From: an uncultured Eubacterium sp.
GTDB lineage: Bacteria; Bacillota; Clostridia; Lachnospirales; Lachnospiraceae
DNA length: 46,239 nucleotides
Reading direction: 5' to 3'
Assembly: GCA_900552795.1 (NCBI GenBank)
Contig: USBB01000019.1
Location: 1-46,239, forward strand
The translations under genes and the position numbers were made by a program. Shown one piece after another: positions 17,134 through 26,369 of this stretch. Each line of letters begins with the position of its first letter. Positions within the stretch are counted from its first letter, which is position 1. The notes beneath the pieces are model-generated. The model worked only from the letters and a program-made list of their open reading frames with translations, was not told the DNA's origin and made no database searches.

Positions 17134-18111
17134 TTACAATTCGATCAGATTTTCTACAGTTCCGACACCATATCTTTTAGATAAAACTATAATTCTTTCA
17201 AACATACCCGGCGCAATAAACTGTGAAACATATTTTTCTTTCATAATACTTTCCAAATCAAAACCATGTATTGTCGCAAAACAAAGAACTCCGCAGCTCA
17301 TGATTTGCTTTACGGCCTCAAAATCTTTTTTTGCACCGAGTTCGTCAACAGCTATAATCTGCGGCGACATTGAGCGTAAAAGTATCAACATTCCCTGTGG
17401 TTTACATGCCTGATCAAACACATCCGTTCTCATACCAAGATTTTTTTGCGGAACTCCCTCAAAACAGGCACCAAGCTCTGACCGCTCATCCACGACACAT
17501 ATATTTGCGCTGACTCCCCTTTCGCCATCTGATATCTGTCTTATAATGTCCCTTAAAAGAGTTGTTTTTCCACACCCCGGAGGTGAAATCACAAGTGTAT
17601 TTTTAATAACCAGATTTCGGCAGACAAAATCCATCACTTTATCAGCACAGCCCTTAACCTCATGCGCCACTCTTATATTTATAAAAGATATATTTTTCTG
17701 CCCTTCAATACCAGTATCATTCAGTACAGCCTGTCCTATAATTCCTACTCTGTGTCCGCCTCTTACAGTTATAAATCCGTTCCTTATATCCTCCTTATGC
17801 ACATATAACGAATATTGGCTTATAAGCTGCATACAGTGTCTTATCTTAAGTATGTCAACAACAGTATTTTCATAAATATATTCCCTGTTATTACATAATA
17901 CCAATAAAGGCTTGTTTACCCGCAGTCTGATTTCCTGCAGACCTTTATCAGAAAGCTTCTCTCCTATAACGCTGCTTATTTCCTTAGGCAGTATACTGCT
18001 AAGCTGCTCTGCAATATTATTATCCTCTATGCTTACCTCCTGTCTGCAGTCATAAAAATCACACGGATTAAGATTACACGGATTGTTTCGTGCTTCGCAC
18101 TTCCACAACAT
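17134..18111 (-). CDS. spoIIIAA: Stage III sporulation protein AA, secretion-type ATPase
   Basis: SpoIIIAA is the putative ATPase of the mother-cell to forespore channel, related to type II/IV secretion ATPases. Walker A SPPGCGKTTLLRD and Walker B IIAVDELG are intact, and the N-terminal RLRVNKPL and GGHRVGIIGQ segments are family-typical. The start is uncertain. A sigma-E promoter predicts transcription from about 18135, excluding the longest frame (GTG 18141). ATG 18111 is used here but has no ribosome binding site. The best site, AGGAGG at 18036-18041, precedes in-frame ATA 18030 and then ATT 18015, which would give 293-298 aa, close to the usual length. The Cys-rich codons between 18111 and 18030 may be untranslated leader. 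Confidence 0.93.
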   Translation of the reverse strand: MLWKCEARNNPCNLNPCDFYDCRQEVSIEDNNIAEQLSSILPKEISSVIGEKLSDKGLQEIRLRVNKPLLVLCNNREYIYENTVVDILKIRHCMQLISQYSLYVHKEDIRNGFITVRGGHRVGIIGQAVLNDTGIEGQKNISFINIRVAHEVKGCADKVMDFVCRNLVIKNTLVISPPGCGKTTLLRDIIRQISDGERGVSANICVVDERSELGACFEGVPQKNLGMRTDVFDQACKPQGMLILLRSMSPQIIAVDELGAKKDFEAVKQIMSCGVLCFATIHGFDLESIMKEKYVSQFIAPGMFERIIVLSKRYGVGTVENLIEL

Positions 18112-18160
18112 AAAAAAGACTGCCTGTTCATTGTTTTTCACAATATATGAACAGACAGTC
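18112..18160 (-). terminator. Intrinsic terminator of the ABC exporter genes, with the spoIIIA promoter inside it
   Basis: On the minus strand GACTGTCTGTTCAT and ATGAACAGGCAGTC form a 14-bp stem with one mismatch and a 15-base loop (18132-18146), followed at once by TTTTTT (18112-18117). It ends transcription from the permease gene. Transcripts that start in the loop carry only the second arm and cannot form it. Confidence 0.85.
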
Positions 18161-18170
18161 CTTAATATGA
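18142..18170 (-). promoter_or_regulatory. Sigma-E-type promoter of the spoIIIA operon
   Basis: Minus strand: TCATATT (18164-18170), a 14-base spacer, then CATATATT (18142-18149). This matches the sigma-E pattern (KMATATT, 14-15 bases, CATACAHT) at all but one base. The predicted start site is near 18135. spoIIIA operons are sigma-E-dependent in known spore formers. Confidence 0.75.
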
Positions 18171-18188
18171 TTTAAATTAAATTTAAAA

Positions 18189-20903
18189 TTATTCAATTGA
18201 TTTTAAAGATTCTACCATTGGAACTTTTTTAAGTTTTCCATACATAACAAGATTAACTATAATAGAAAATACCATCGTAAGTATGAAAGAATAAACAAAT
18301 GATATCGGACTCTTATAATTACCGAACATTACATTGTCAAGCTCAACCGTTTTCATAATGTAGCCATGTAAAAACGTTCCGAGAACAAGCCCCACAGCCG
18401 CACCAATCATAGATATAATAACGTTTTCCTTATACACATACAACGCAACTTCACCGTTATAAAATCCGAGTACTTTAATTGTCGCAATTTCCCTTATTCG
18501 CTCAGAAATATTTACATTTGTAAGATTATATACAACTACAAATGTAAGCGCTGCTGCAGAAAGTATAAGTATATATGTGACAAGATTTAACGCATCTATC
18601 ATGTTGGTAAATTTGGTAATATTTGATGAGAAAAATGTTATGCCATTAACACCGGAAACTTCCATATATTCGGTTCCTATCTGGGCTTCTGTATCATTAT
18701 CAGTATTTTTTATAATACCCAGCAGACAATTATCACTGTATTCCTCGCCAAATGTATCATTATAAAGCTGCTTCGTCATATATACATAATGTCCTGAATA
18801 CATTTCAACGACCTTTGCAATTTTAACCTGTGCAGACGTTCCTTCACCGCTCTCTATATAAAGCGTATCTCCGGCTTTTAAACCTAAATCATTAGCTGCT
18901 TTTTCAGTAATATATACTCCTTCATCACCAATTTTATATTCCTCTTTTGAATTTCTTTTCCTAAGAGAAATATATTTGTCGAAGTTTTCTTTGTCTGATA
19001 TAACATTTACCACAATATCTTCCTTTAACTGTGAATCCTTATCAGTTATATTCTCAGTTGTCTTAATATCTGCCTTATAGCTGTACACAGACATACTTTC
19101 CTCAAACCTGTCATCCTCATCAACTTTTTCCTTAACAGTCTCATCATCATAATTAATACTTACATCGTATTTTGTTATATCATTAAACTGCTTGTCTATC
19201 AGCGCTGTTATGCTGTCCTTTATTCCGAAGCCTGCCATCATAAGCGCACACCCGCCTGCAACTCCCACAACTGTCATAAAGAAACGCTTCTTATATCTTA
19301 ACAGATTTCTGGCAGTAACTTTATTTGAAAATGACATTCTCTTCCAGATAAATTTTATTCTTTCAAGTAAAATTTTCTTTCCCTTCTTAGGTGCCTTCGG
19401 TCTCATAAGCGCTGACGGAACCTCCATAAGGGAATCGTAGCATGCAAAAATTGTGGATAAAACTATCACTGCAGTTATTGTACCTATTGCAATTATTGAT
19501 AAGAGTATATGACTGTCATATGTGATTGGCGGCATGTCATAAAGAATATTCCAGCTGTTATATATAATTTTCGGAAACAGTTTTAAGCCCACAATACAAC
19601 CCAAAAAACTTCCTAACAGCGACGTTATAACAGAATATAGCACGTATATCATCGCTATAGCAGATTTTCTGTAACCTAACGCCTTAAATGTTCCGATTAA
19701 CTCTCTTTGCTCATCTACCATTCGTGTCATTGTTGTAAGACACACCAGACCTGCAACTATAACAAAAAACAGCGGAAAAACAACCGCAATGGCTTCCATT
19801 CTCTTCGCACTTGACTTGTAGTCCATGAATGAATACTGCTGATTCCTGTCAAGCACATGCCATTCCCAGTCCTCTGACTGTTTATCAATCTCTTCTGCAG
19901 CCTCATCAAATGATGATTCTATGCCGGATTTATCGAACTGCTCAAGCGCCTTTGCCACTGTGCTTTCAATCATAGGCTCAACTATATGCGTTACATCTCT
20001 GCCCGGATAATATCTTTTATATGTGTCATATAATTGCTGCGTAGCTTTCTGCCTTATATTTTCTTCAGCCTCAGCTATTGCCTCTTCCTTTTGGCTTTCA
20101 AGCTCAGACTTTAACTCATCTTTTCTTTCATCAAGTCTTACATGTGCAAGAGCTTCCAGTCTGCCGGTAACTTTTCCCACTTCATCAAAATACCTATCAC
20201 TGTATGTATCAAGCTCCTTCACACCATCAACTGTCGCAAACACTTCCGTATAATAATCAGACAAAAATTCGCTGTCCAGTATATTTATGCAAAATCCGAT
20301 ATTTCCTGTTCCAACATTACTCTGACCGACATCAATGCTAAGATAATAAGGTGTATAAATAATACCTACTACAGTATACTCTGTATTTTTAATATTATCT
20401 GCAATATCTGATTCATCGCCAGATGATAACTTTAACACATCTCCGACATGTATATCATCTTTTAAAGTCTCGGTATATTTTACAACACACTCGCCCTCTT
20501 TTTCAGGAAGTCTTCCCTCCTTAATTCTTAACCTGTTTATGTAGTCTTCATCATCATCACTTAAAGCTGTACCGGAAAGCCCGTTAATCCTTATAGTTGA
20601 CTGCTTGTCATTGTAGCCTGCCACTGCATCGAGCATATACGATGCGTGGACTCCCTTAATTCCGTCAATCTGTCTTATGGCTTCAATATCATCGTCGGTA
20701 AAACCGACGTTTGATAAGAGCCTTATATCATTTAAATTATATTCATCATAATAACAATCCGAAGAATGTCTCATATCTCCCGGTGCTGCTGTTACTCCGG
20801 CAAAAAAAGCAACTCCTATAGCCACTATGGCAAATATTGCAAAAAAACGTCCAAACGAACTCTTGATTTGCCTGAACACATTTTTTAATATTATTTTTAA
20901 CAT
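18189..20903 (-). CDS. ABC transporter permease, FtsX/MacB type, large
   Basis: This 904-aa integral membrane protein pairs with the ATPase gene just upstream. It has an N-terminal membrane segment (about 18-38), a large extracytoplasmic region containing a charged coiled coil (about 255-300), an FtsX domain of three helices near 375-490, another extracytoplasmic block, and a second FtsX domain at the C-terminus (about 780-890). The motif FKALGYRKSAI in the first FtsX loop and IKVLGFYNGEVALYVYKEN in the second are typical. ATG 20903 lies just after the ATPase stop; GTG 20912 is an alternative with AAGGA close by. Substrate unknown; relatives export peptides or act in envelope remodelling and antimicrobial resistance. 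Confidence 0.9.
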   Translation of the reverse strand: MLKIILKNVFRQIKSSFGRFFAIFAIVAIGVAFFAGVTAAPGDMRHSSDCYYDEYNLNDIRLLSNVGFTDDDIEAIRQIDGIKGVHASYMLDAVAGYNDKQSTIRINGLSGTALSDDDEDYINRLRIKEGRLPEKEGECVVKYTETLKDDIHVGDVLKLSSGDESDIADNIKNTEYTVVGIIYTPYYLSIDVGQSNVGTGNIGFCINILDSEFLSDYYTEVFATVDGVKELDTYSDRYFDEVGKVTGRLEALAHVRLDERKDELKSELESQKEEAIAEAEENIRQKATQQLYDTYKRYYPGRDVTHIVEPMIESTVAKALEQFDKSGIESSFDEAAEEIDKQSEDWEWHVLDRNQQYSFMDYKSSAKRMEAIAVVFPLFFVIVAGLVCLTTMTRMVDEQRELIGTFKALGYRKSAIAMIYVLYSVITSLLGSFLGCIVGLKLFPKIIYNSWNILYDMPPITYDSHILLSIIAIGTITAVIVLSTIFACYDSLMEVPSALMRPKAPKKGKKILLERIKFIWKRMSFSNKVTARNLLRYKKRFFMTVVGVAGGCALMMAGFGIKDSITALIDKQFNDITKYDVSINYDDETVKEKVDEDDRFEESMSVYSYKADIKTTENITDKDSQLKEDIVVNVISDKENFDKYISLRKRNSKEEYKIGDEGVYITEKAANDLGLKAGDTLYIESGEGTSAQVKIAKVVEMYSGHYVYMTKQLYNDTFGEEYSDNCLLGIIKNTDNDTEAQIGTEYMEVSGVNGITFFSSNITKFTNMIDALNLVTYILILSAAALTFVVVYNLTNVNISERIREIATIKVLGFYNGEVALYVYKENVIISMIGAAVGLVLGTFLHGYIMKTVELDNVMFGNYKSPISFVYSFILTMVFSIIVNLVMYGKLKKVPMVESLKSIE

Positions 20904-20905
20904 AA

Positions 20906-21607
20906 TTACCACTCAATCCTTTCAATTGGTTTAGGATTTTCATTTATCTTTATGTCCGAAACAACTCCGTTTTTAACCTTTATTACTTTGTTTCCCATAT
21001 CTGTAAGAGCCATGTTATGTGTAATTACTACAACGGTAACGTTATTTTTCTGACATGTATCCTGAAGAAGCTTAAGTACTGACTTTCCTGTCTGATAATC
21101 AAGTGCTCCAGTAGGCTCATCACATAAAAGAATCTTAGGATTTTTAGCCAAAGCTCTTGCAATAGCCACTCTTTGCTGTTCACCGCCTGAAAGCTGTGCC
21201 GGGAAATTATTAATCCTGTCCTTTAACCCCACAGCCTCTATAGTCTCATCAATATCAAGCGGATTCTTACATATCTGTGCCGCAAGTTCTACATTTTCCC
21301 TCACTGTAAGGTTTTGAACAAGATTATAAAACTGGAACACAAATCCTATATCATATCGTCTGTATGTTGTAAGCTGTTTTTCATTATATGAATCAACATG
21401 TGCCGAATCGACTATAATTTCTCCTGTAGTACATGTATCCATACCACCCAGAAGATTTAATATTGTACTTTTTCCGGCACCGCTCGGACCGGCTATCACA
21501 GCAAAATCTCCCTTATCAATCTTAAAATCAACACCTGCAAGTGCTTTTATCTTTACGTCGCCCATTTTATATATTTTTTTAACATTATTAAATTCTATAT
21601 AACTCAT
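20906..21607 (-). CDS. ABC transporter ATP-binding protein (LolD/MacB type)
   Basis: Energy-supplying subunit of the FtsX-type exporter. Walker A GPSGAGKST, Q-loop VFQFYNLVQNLTVRENV, signature LSGGEQQRVAIARAL and Walker B ILLCDEPTGALD are all intact. The start at 21607 (233 aa) has GGAGG five bases upstream; the frame to 21619 begins inside that site. The permease follows directly. A plus-strand carboxypeptidase gene starts 80 bp away, so their promoters share the gap. Confidence 0.95.
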   Translation of the reverse strand: MSYIEFNNVKKIYKMGDVKIKALAGVDFKIDKGDFAVIAGPSGAGKSTILNLLGGMDTCTTGEIIVDSAHVDSYNEKQLTTYRRYDIGFVFQFYNLVQNLTVRENVELAAQICKNPLDIDETIEAVGLKDRINNFPAQLSGGEQQRVAIARALAKNPKILLCDEPTGALDYQTGKSVLKLLQDTCQKNNVTVVVITHNMALTDMGNKVIKVKNGVVSDIKINENPKPIERIEW

Positions 21608-21689
21608 AAACACCTCCACGTATTACTACTCATAATTACACGCATCATTACATATCTTTACATTAATTATTATAGCAGATATCCTATAT

Positions 21690-23033
21690 ATGAAAAATAA
21701 AATTTTAAGAAATTATATATTAAACTTTACGATTTTCATCTTAGTGTCTGCATATATATTGTGCAGCATAAAAATACCGGTTAACGCAGCTGATGACAAT
21801 TCTGCCTTATTAAATAAACTGCATGCAAAATATGCGGTTCTTATGGATGCGGATAATGGACGTGTGCTCTGCGGTAAAAATCCCGACACGCAGGTTCCTA
21901 TGGCAAGCACCACAAAAATAATGACCTGCATAATAGCTCTCGAATTCGGTGATGAGGATTTAATTTGTACCACCTCCTCTTACGCAGCATCAATGCCTGA
22001 TGTACAGCTTAACGCAGTCAAAGGCCAGCAGTTTAGGCTTAACGACCTGTTATATTCACTCATGTTAAAATCACATAATGATACAGCAGTTATAATTGCT
22101 GAAAATGTCGCTTACCATTACATTTTTAACGTATTTTCAGGTAATAATGATTCATCTGTTCTTAAAAAATACAACATAAATCCCAACTTATATGAATTTG
22201 TCAAAAAAGACAATATTGACACTGAATTTATCAAAAATATTTCAAAGGAACAGAGTAAACTTCTTGTAAGATTATTTACAACTCTTATGAATGAAAAAGC
22301 CCGTACTCTTGGCTGTACAAATACTCATTTTGTCACGCCTAACGGTCTTGACGGAGCAGATGAAAACGGTATACATTCAACAACTGCCAGAGAGCTTGCA
22401 ATTATTATGTCATACTGCATAAAAAATGATAATTTTTTAAATATATGCCAGACAAAAAGCCATTCCTTTGACAAATATACTATAGGAAACAGCAACGCAT
22501 TTTTAAATATGTACGATCATATTATAGCCGGCAAAACCGGATTCACTGCTGACGCCGGATACTGTTATGTATGTACCTACAGCCATGAGGGTCGTACCTT
22601 TATAGTCACTCTTTTAGCATGCGGATGGCCAAACAATAAAAACTACAAATGGCATGATTCAAGAATCCTTTTAGACTATGCCAGAGAAGCATATTTTAAA
22701 AGAAGCGTAGACATAAACGACTATATTTCTGTACAGCCCTCAGACCTTAGGATAAATGTCACTGATTCAAACACTGATTCCATAGGTGTTTCTTACGAAA
22801 ACAAACTGTCTCTGCTGCTTTCGGATTCTGACGTGATAAACTGCAATTTATCTCTTCCAGACACAATAACAGCTCCCGTGTCAATCGGCGAAACAATAGG
22901 CCATATTGATGTTTTCATAAATGACTCACTCTATAAAAGTGTCGCTGTAATCGCTGACGACAACGTATCAAAAAACGACTTTTTATATTACTGTATCGAT
23001 TTATTAAAAAAATATATGTTTATCGACAAATAA
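21690..23033 (+). CDS. D-alanyl-D-alanine carboxypeptidase (serine, PBP5/DacF-like)
   Basis: Trims the terminal D-Ala of peptidoglycan stem peptides outside the membrane. An N-terminal signal peptide (about 1-33, ending near NAADD) precedes the catalytic domain with Ser73-x-x-Lys76 (STTK), Ser128-His-Asn130, and KTG at 282-284. Between the second and third motifs there is an extra segment of about 45 residues (about 141-187) not usual in PBP5. A C-terminal domain and weak hydrophobic tail follow. No ribosome binding site is visible before ATG 21690, so expression may be weak or the start unusual. Whether it acts in sporulation (DacF/DacB role) or vegetatively cannot be decided here. Confidence 0.93.
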   Translation: MKNKILRNYILNFTIFILVSAYILCSIKIPVNAADDNSALLNKLHAKYAVLMDADNGRVLCGKNPDTQVPMASTTKIMTCIIALEFGDEDLICTTSSYAASMPDVQLNAVKGQQFRLNDLLYSLMLKSHNDTAVIIAENVAYHYIFNVFSGNNDSSVLKKYNINPNLYEFVKKDNIDTEFIKNISKEQSKLLVRLFTTLMNEKARTLGCTNTHFVTPNGLDGADENGIHSTTARELAIIMSYCIKNDNFLNICQTKSHSFDKYTIGNSNAFLNMYDHIIAGKTGFTADAGYCYVCTYSHEGRTFIVTLLACGWPNNKNYKWHDSRILLDYAREAYFKRSVDINDYISVQPSDLRINVTDSNTDSIGVSYENKLSLLLSDSDVINCNLSLPDTITAPVSIGETIGHIDVFINDSLYKSVAVIADDNVSKNDFLYYCIDLLKKYMFIDK

Positions 23034-23086
23034 GACTCTTTGATATATAATATTCCTTGTTGTAATTGGGGTTTTAAGCTCCTGAT

Positions 23087-23103
23087 ATTACTGTTACAGT
23101 AAT
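23087..23103. promoter_or_regulatory. Operator-like palindrome upstream of the deacetylase gene
   Basis: ATTACTG-TTA-CAGTAAT is a perfect inverted repeat with a 3-base centre, 46 bases before the chosen start. It has no U-run, and its size fits a dimeric repressor site. The regulator is unknown. Confidence 0.4.
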
Positions 23104-23149
23104 TATATAAAGAGAAATGAAAAATTCAATTATTAGAATGGAGATTATG

Positions 23150-24019
23150 ATGAACAAAATTTACAAAGCCTTTCCCGGCGGAAAGCACAAAGTTTTAACA
23201 TTAAGTTATGATGACGGAAAAATTGAAGACCGCCGCCTTGTAAATATTTTTAATAAAAACGGAATAAAAGCAACCTTTAACTTAAATTCAGGTCTTTCAG
23301 ACATGGATATAAGAATTCCGAAAGAAGAATGGAAAGAATTGTATGCAGGTCATGAAGTCGCTGCTCACACCTGCACACACCCTACACTCGCCAGATGTCC
23401 TGTCACTGAAATTGCACAGGAATTGTTAAATGACCGCATTGAACTTGAAAAAGTTATGGGATACCCTGTACGCGGCCTTGCTTTTCCCAACGGTTCGTAT
23501 GACAACAGATGCTGTCAGATTGCTTCAGATTTAGGAATCAAATATGCACGTATTGCCGCTGACCGCTACGCAGATGTCTATACTGCCATGGAGGGTGCAA
23601 AATCGGCTGATGGACCTATTCTTTTAGGCGACGCGACCGGTTTTGAAATGCCTTCTGATTACATGCGATGGCTTCCTACATGCCACCACAATCACAATCT
23701 TATAGAATTTGGAAAGCGTTTTCTTTCTTTAAAGAAAACACAGTATCTTTATATGATGTATGTATGGGGACACAGCTTTGAATTTGAACGCAACGATAAC
23801 TGGAATATTATTGAGCAGTTCTGTGAAATGATGGGCAGACAGGACGATATCTGGTATGCAACCAATATAGAAATTGTAGATTACAATGATTTATTTGATC
23901 GTCTTATCTTTGCCGCAGACAATAGCTTTGTATATAATCCGAGTGCTGCCTCTGCATGGATTTGTGTTAATGATAAATCCATAGTCGAAATAAAAGGCGG
24001 AGAAACAATATTTTTATAA
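23150..24019 (+). CDS. Polysaccharide deacetylase (NodB homology) family protein
   Basis: A 289-aa carbohydrate-esterase-4-like protein. Motif 1 is LSYDDG (the metal-binding Asp pair), motif 2 is HTCTHP (the His-x3-His metal ligands), and FPNGSYDNR is like motif 3. The second Asp and both His are intact, so it should be an active metal-dependent deacetylase. There is no signal peptide or membrane anchor, which is unlike secreted peptidoglycan deacetylases and suggests a cytoplasmic small-sugar substrate. ATG 23150 has GGAG six bases upstream; earlier ATGs at 23117, 23138 and 23147 are in frame. It is a single gene, followed by a strong terminator. Confidence 0.85.
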   Translation: MNKIYKAFPGGKHKVLTLSYDDGKIEDRRLVNIFNKNGIKATFNLNSGLSDMDIRIPKEEWKELYAGHEVAAHTCTHPTLARCPVTEIAQELLNDRIELEKVMGYPVRGLAFPNGSYDNRCCQIASDLGIKYARIAADRYADVYTAMEGAKSADGPILLGDATGFEMPSDYMRWLPTCHHNHNLIEFGKRFLSLKKTQYLYMMYVWGHSFEFERNDNWNIIEQFCEMMGRQDDIWYATNIEIVDYNDLFDRLIFAADNSFVYNPSAASAWICVNDKSIVEIKGGETIFL

Positions 24020-24047
24020 ATTCCGGAGTCACTATTGTAAAGAAATC

Positions 24048-24100
24048 AAAAATCCCTGTGGGACTAAGTATAAAAAAATACTTAGTCCCACAGGGATTTT
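24048..24100. terminator. Strong bidirectional terminator
   Basis: A perfect 23-bp stem (AAAATCCCTGTGGGACTAAG and its complement plus three bases) with a 6-base loop lies between two converging genes, with A-runs on the left and T-runs on the right serving both directions. Confidence 0.95.
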
Positions 24101-24141
24101 GTTATCTTATTTGTTATTTTATAATAGCAAACAATTATTTA

Positions 24142-25425
24142 TTAAGATTCTTTTTGTCTTATACTCTTTATTGCATTTTTAAGTTTAATAGGATTACCAT
24201 ATCTTAATGTTCCCATTCTGTATATCTTTGAACCTATAAGTCCCATAACTATAGTACTTGCAACAAGAATTACAAATGAAAGCACTATCTCCCACATCGC
24301 TACATTTCCCATTGCAACACGTGCAAACATTGCACTATAAGAACTTATAGGAAGGAATGATGCAACCTTTATTACTATTCCGTCGACATTCATAAGCTGG
24401 AACAATACAGCAAAGTAAACTATCATTATAACCATCTGCACTCCGCCTGCAGATTTATTGATATCCTCTGTCTTAGAAACAAGTGCTCCCATCGCTCCGT
24501 AAATAAATGTATAGAATAAAAATCCGCCGATTCCGAAGAAAGCAAATGTAATAAGTACTTCTGCCGGTATGTCTAAGAGCATATCGAGCATTCCGCCCCA
24601 TGCTTCCTGATTAATTTTATATGAAATAAGAACAGAAGCCATAATAACACCGCACTGTGCAAGTGCCGCCACAGCACCTGCGATAACCTTACCAAAAAAC
24701 AGACAATTTGTATTTACACTTGTCACAAGCACCTCTATAGTTCTGTTGCTCTTCTCCTGTGTAACAGATGTTGCAACCATTACTCCATAAACTATTATTA
24801 TCATAAATATAACAATTACAAACATATAGCAATACCAGTAATTACTTGCCATATCCTTACCGAGTACTGTTGTTTCCGATTCAATTACCGGATTAAATGC
24901 TGCCTGAATCTGTTCATAATCAAGATTATTCTCCTGACAGTAAATAATCTGATTCATTGTTACCATAATGCTGTCAAACATCTGCTTATTTACATCTGTC
25001 ATATCCTTGTTATAAACATAATATTCGTATGACGTCATTGAATTTACCACAAAACCTGCGGCATTTTCATTTTCCTCTACCTTTTTCTTTAAATCCTCTT
25101 CACTCGATGCTTTTTCCCATTTAGTACCAGCAAAAGAATTCTCAAGAATTGTAAGATCTGTAAATGCACCTGTTTTATCGCATATTAACATCATATCTGC
25201 ATTTTCGTCTGAATCCTCAGAAGCATCTGTATCCTGTGACTGCTCTGTTGCCGCATTTTCCTTTGATGAATCTGACGTTCCAAGCATCCCTGACATATCA
25301 AACACATTAGGAATAAACATAACTGCCGCAGCGATAACAGCTACAATTAATGTTGTTATAACAAAACTCTTATTCTTTAAATAGTTTAATAATTCATACT
25401 CAAATACAACTAAAAATCTTTTCAT
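24142..25425 (-). CDS. ABC-2 type exporter permease, NatB-like
   Basis: Membrane subunit (427 aa) of an exporter of the Na+-efflux type. It has an N-terminal membrane helix (about 20-40), a large extracytoplasmic acidic region rich in Asp, Glu and Ser (about 45-170), and six hydrophobic segments from about 175 to 405, as in ABC2_membrane_3 proteins. The segment SVTQEKSNRTIEVLVTSV is the conserved motif after the second helix. Its start codon overlaps the stop of the ATPase gene (ATGA), so translation is coupled. Substrate not readable: Na+, drugs or peptides are possible. Confidence 0.88.
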   Translation of the reverse strand: MKRFLVVFEYELLNYLKNKSFVITTLIVAVIAAAVMFIPNVFDMSGMLGTSDSSKENAATEQSQDTDASEDSDENADMMLICDKTGAFTDLTILENSFAGTKWEKASSEEDLKKKVEENENAAGFVVNSMTSYEYYVYNKDMTDVNKQMFDSIMVTMNQIIYCQENNLDYEQIQAAFNPVIESETTVLGKDMASNYWYCYMFVIVIFMIIIVYGVMVATSVTQEKSNRTIEVLVTSVNTNCLFFGKVIAGAVAALAQCGVIMASVLISYKINQEAWGGMLDMLLDIPAEVLITFAFFGIGGFLFYTFIYGAMGALVSKTEDINKSAGGVQMVIMIVYFAVLFQLMNVDGIVIKVASFLPISSYSAMFARVAMGNVAMWEIVLSFVILVASTIVMGLIGSKIYRMGTLRYGNPIKLKNAIKSIRQKES

Positions 25426-26369
25426 GCCTGCTCACCTGCCTTCTTTTCTTCTGTTTCCTCTTCTCCAACCTGTGAAACAAATATGTCATTCAAAGAAGGT
25501 TTATATGTCTCAAAACGTTCAATATCAACATCAAGCTCAAGCAGTCTGTTAAGAATATTCTTTCTTGCAACACCGCTGTTTGCACGAACTATAATTTCTT
25601 CTTTAGTCTGTCCTGTAACATTTATAATATCTGATAAAGATTTATTTACGAGATTTTCAAGCTCATCACGATTTAAATTTCTTGCAGATATAACAAGCTG
25701 ATTTTCACCGAATCTCGTCTTAATCTCATTAAGATTACCTGACAAAACGACCTCACCCTTATTAATAATAGCTATATCCTCACAAAATTCCTCTACATAG
25801 CTCATCTGATGGCTCGAAAATATTACTATCTTATTATCATTTATCAATTCTCTTACAACATCCTGCAAAATCCTTGAATTGACAGGGTCAAGACCGCTGA
25901 ACGGTTCATCAAGTATAACTATATCCGGATCACACACCAATGTAGATGCAAGCTGCACTTTCTGCTGGTTACCTTTAGATAATGTCTCAAGCTTACGATT
26001 CTCGTACTCAGACACTTCAAGCCTTTTAAGCCATTTTTTTGCATTTGCAGTAGCCGTCTGCTTTGAAACACCTCTTATTCTCCCAAGATATACAAGCTGT
26101 TCAAGGCATGTTTTCTTAGGATAAAGACCTCTTTCCTCCGGAAGATATCCTATCTGCACATCCTTCTGATTAAATTTTCTGCCATCCAGATACAACTCTC
26201 CTGAATTTGCACGGAATACATCCATAATAATTCTTATGGTAGTGGTCTTACCTGCACCATTACGTCCTAAAAGGCCAAGCGCTTTACCGCTTTCAACCTG
26301 AAAAGAGACTCCATGTAAGACTTCATTATCACCAAATTTTTTAGTGATATCTTTTACTTCAAGTATCAT
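25422..26369 (-). CDS. ABC-2 type exporter ATP-binding protein, NatA-like
   Basis: ATPase subunit of the exporter. Walker A GRNGAGKTT, signature TLSKGNQQKVQLASTL, Walker B IVILDEPFSGLDP and the switch His are present. A C-terminal extension of about 90 residues after the core (from about 215) is usual for NatA-type proteins. ATG 26369 (315 aa) has GGAGG five to six bases upstream; the longer frame to 26426 lacks support. It overlaps the permease gene by four bases. Confidence 0.93.
   Translation of the reverse strand: MILEVKDITKKFGDNEVLHGVSFQVESGKALGLLGRNGAGKTTTIRIIMDVFRANSGELYLDGRKFNQKDVQIGYLPEERGLYPKKTCLEQLVYLGRIRGVSKQTATANAKKWLKRLEVSEYENRKLETLSKGNQQKVQLASTLVCDPDIVILDEPFSGLDPVNSRILQDVVRELINDNKIVIFSSHQMSYVEEFCEDIAIINKGEVVLSGNLNEIKTRFGENQLVISARNLNRDELENLVNKSLSDIINVTGQTKEEIIVRANSGVARKNILNRLLELDVDIERFETYKPSLNDIFVSQVGEEETEEKKAGEQA

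Noticed and set aside
18112..18141. Longer SpoIIIAA N-terminus starting at GTG 18141
   Set aside because: Those codons are the loop, arm and T-run of a terminator, and lie before or at the predicted transcription start.
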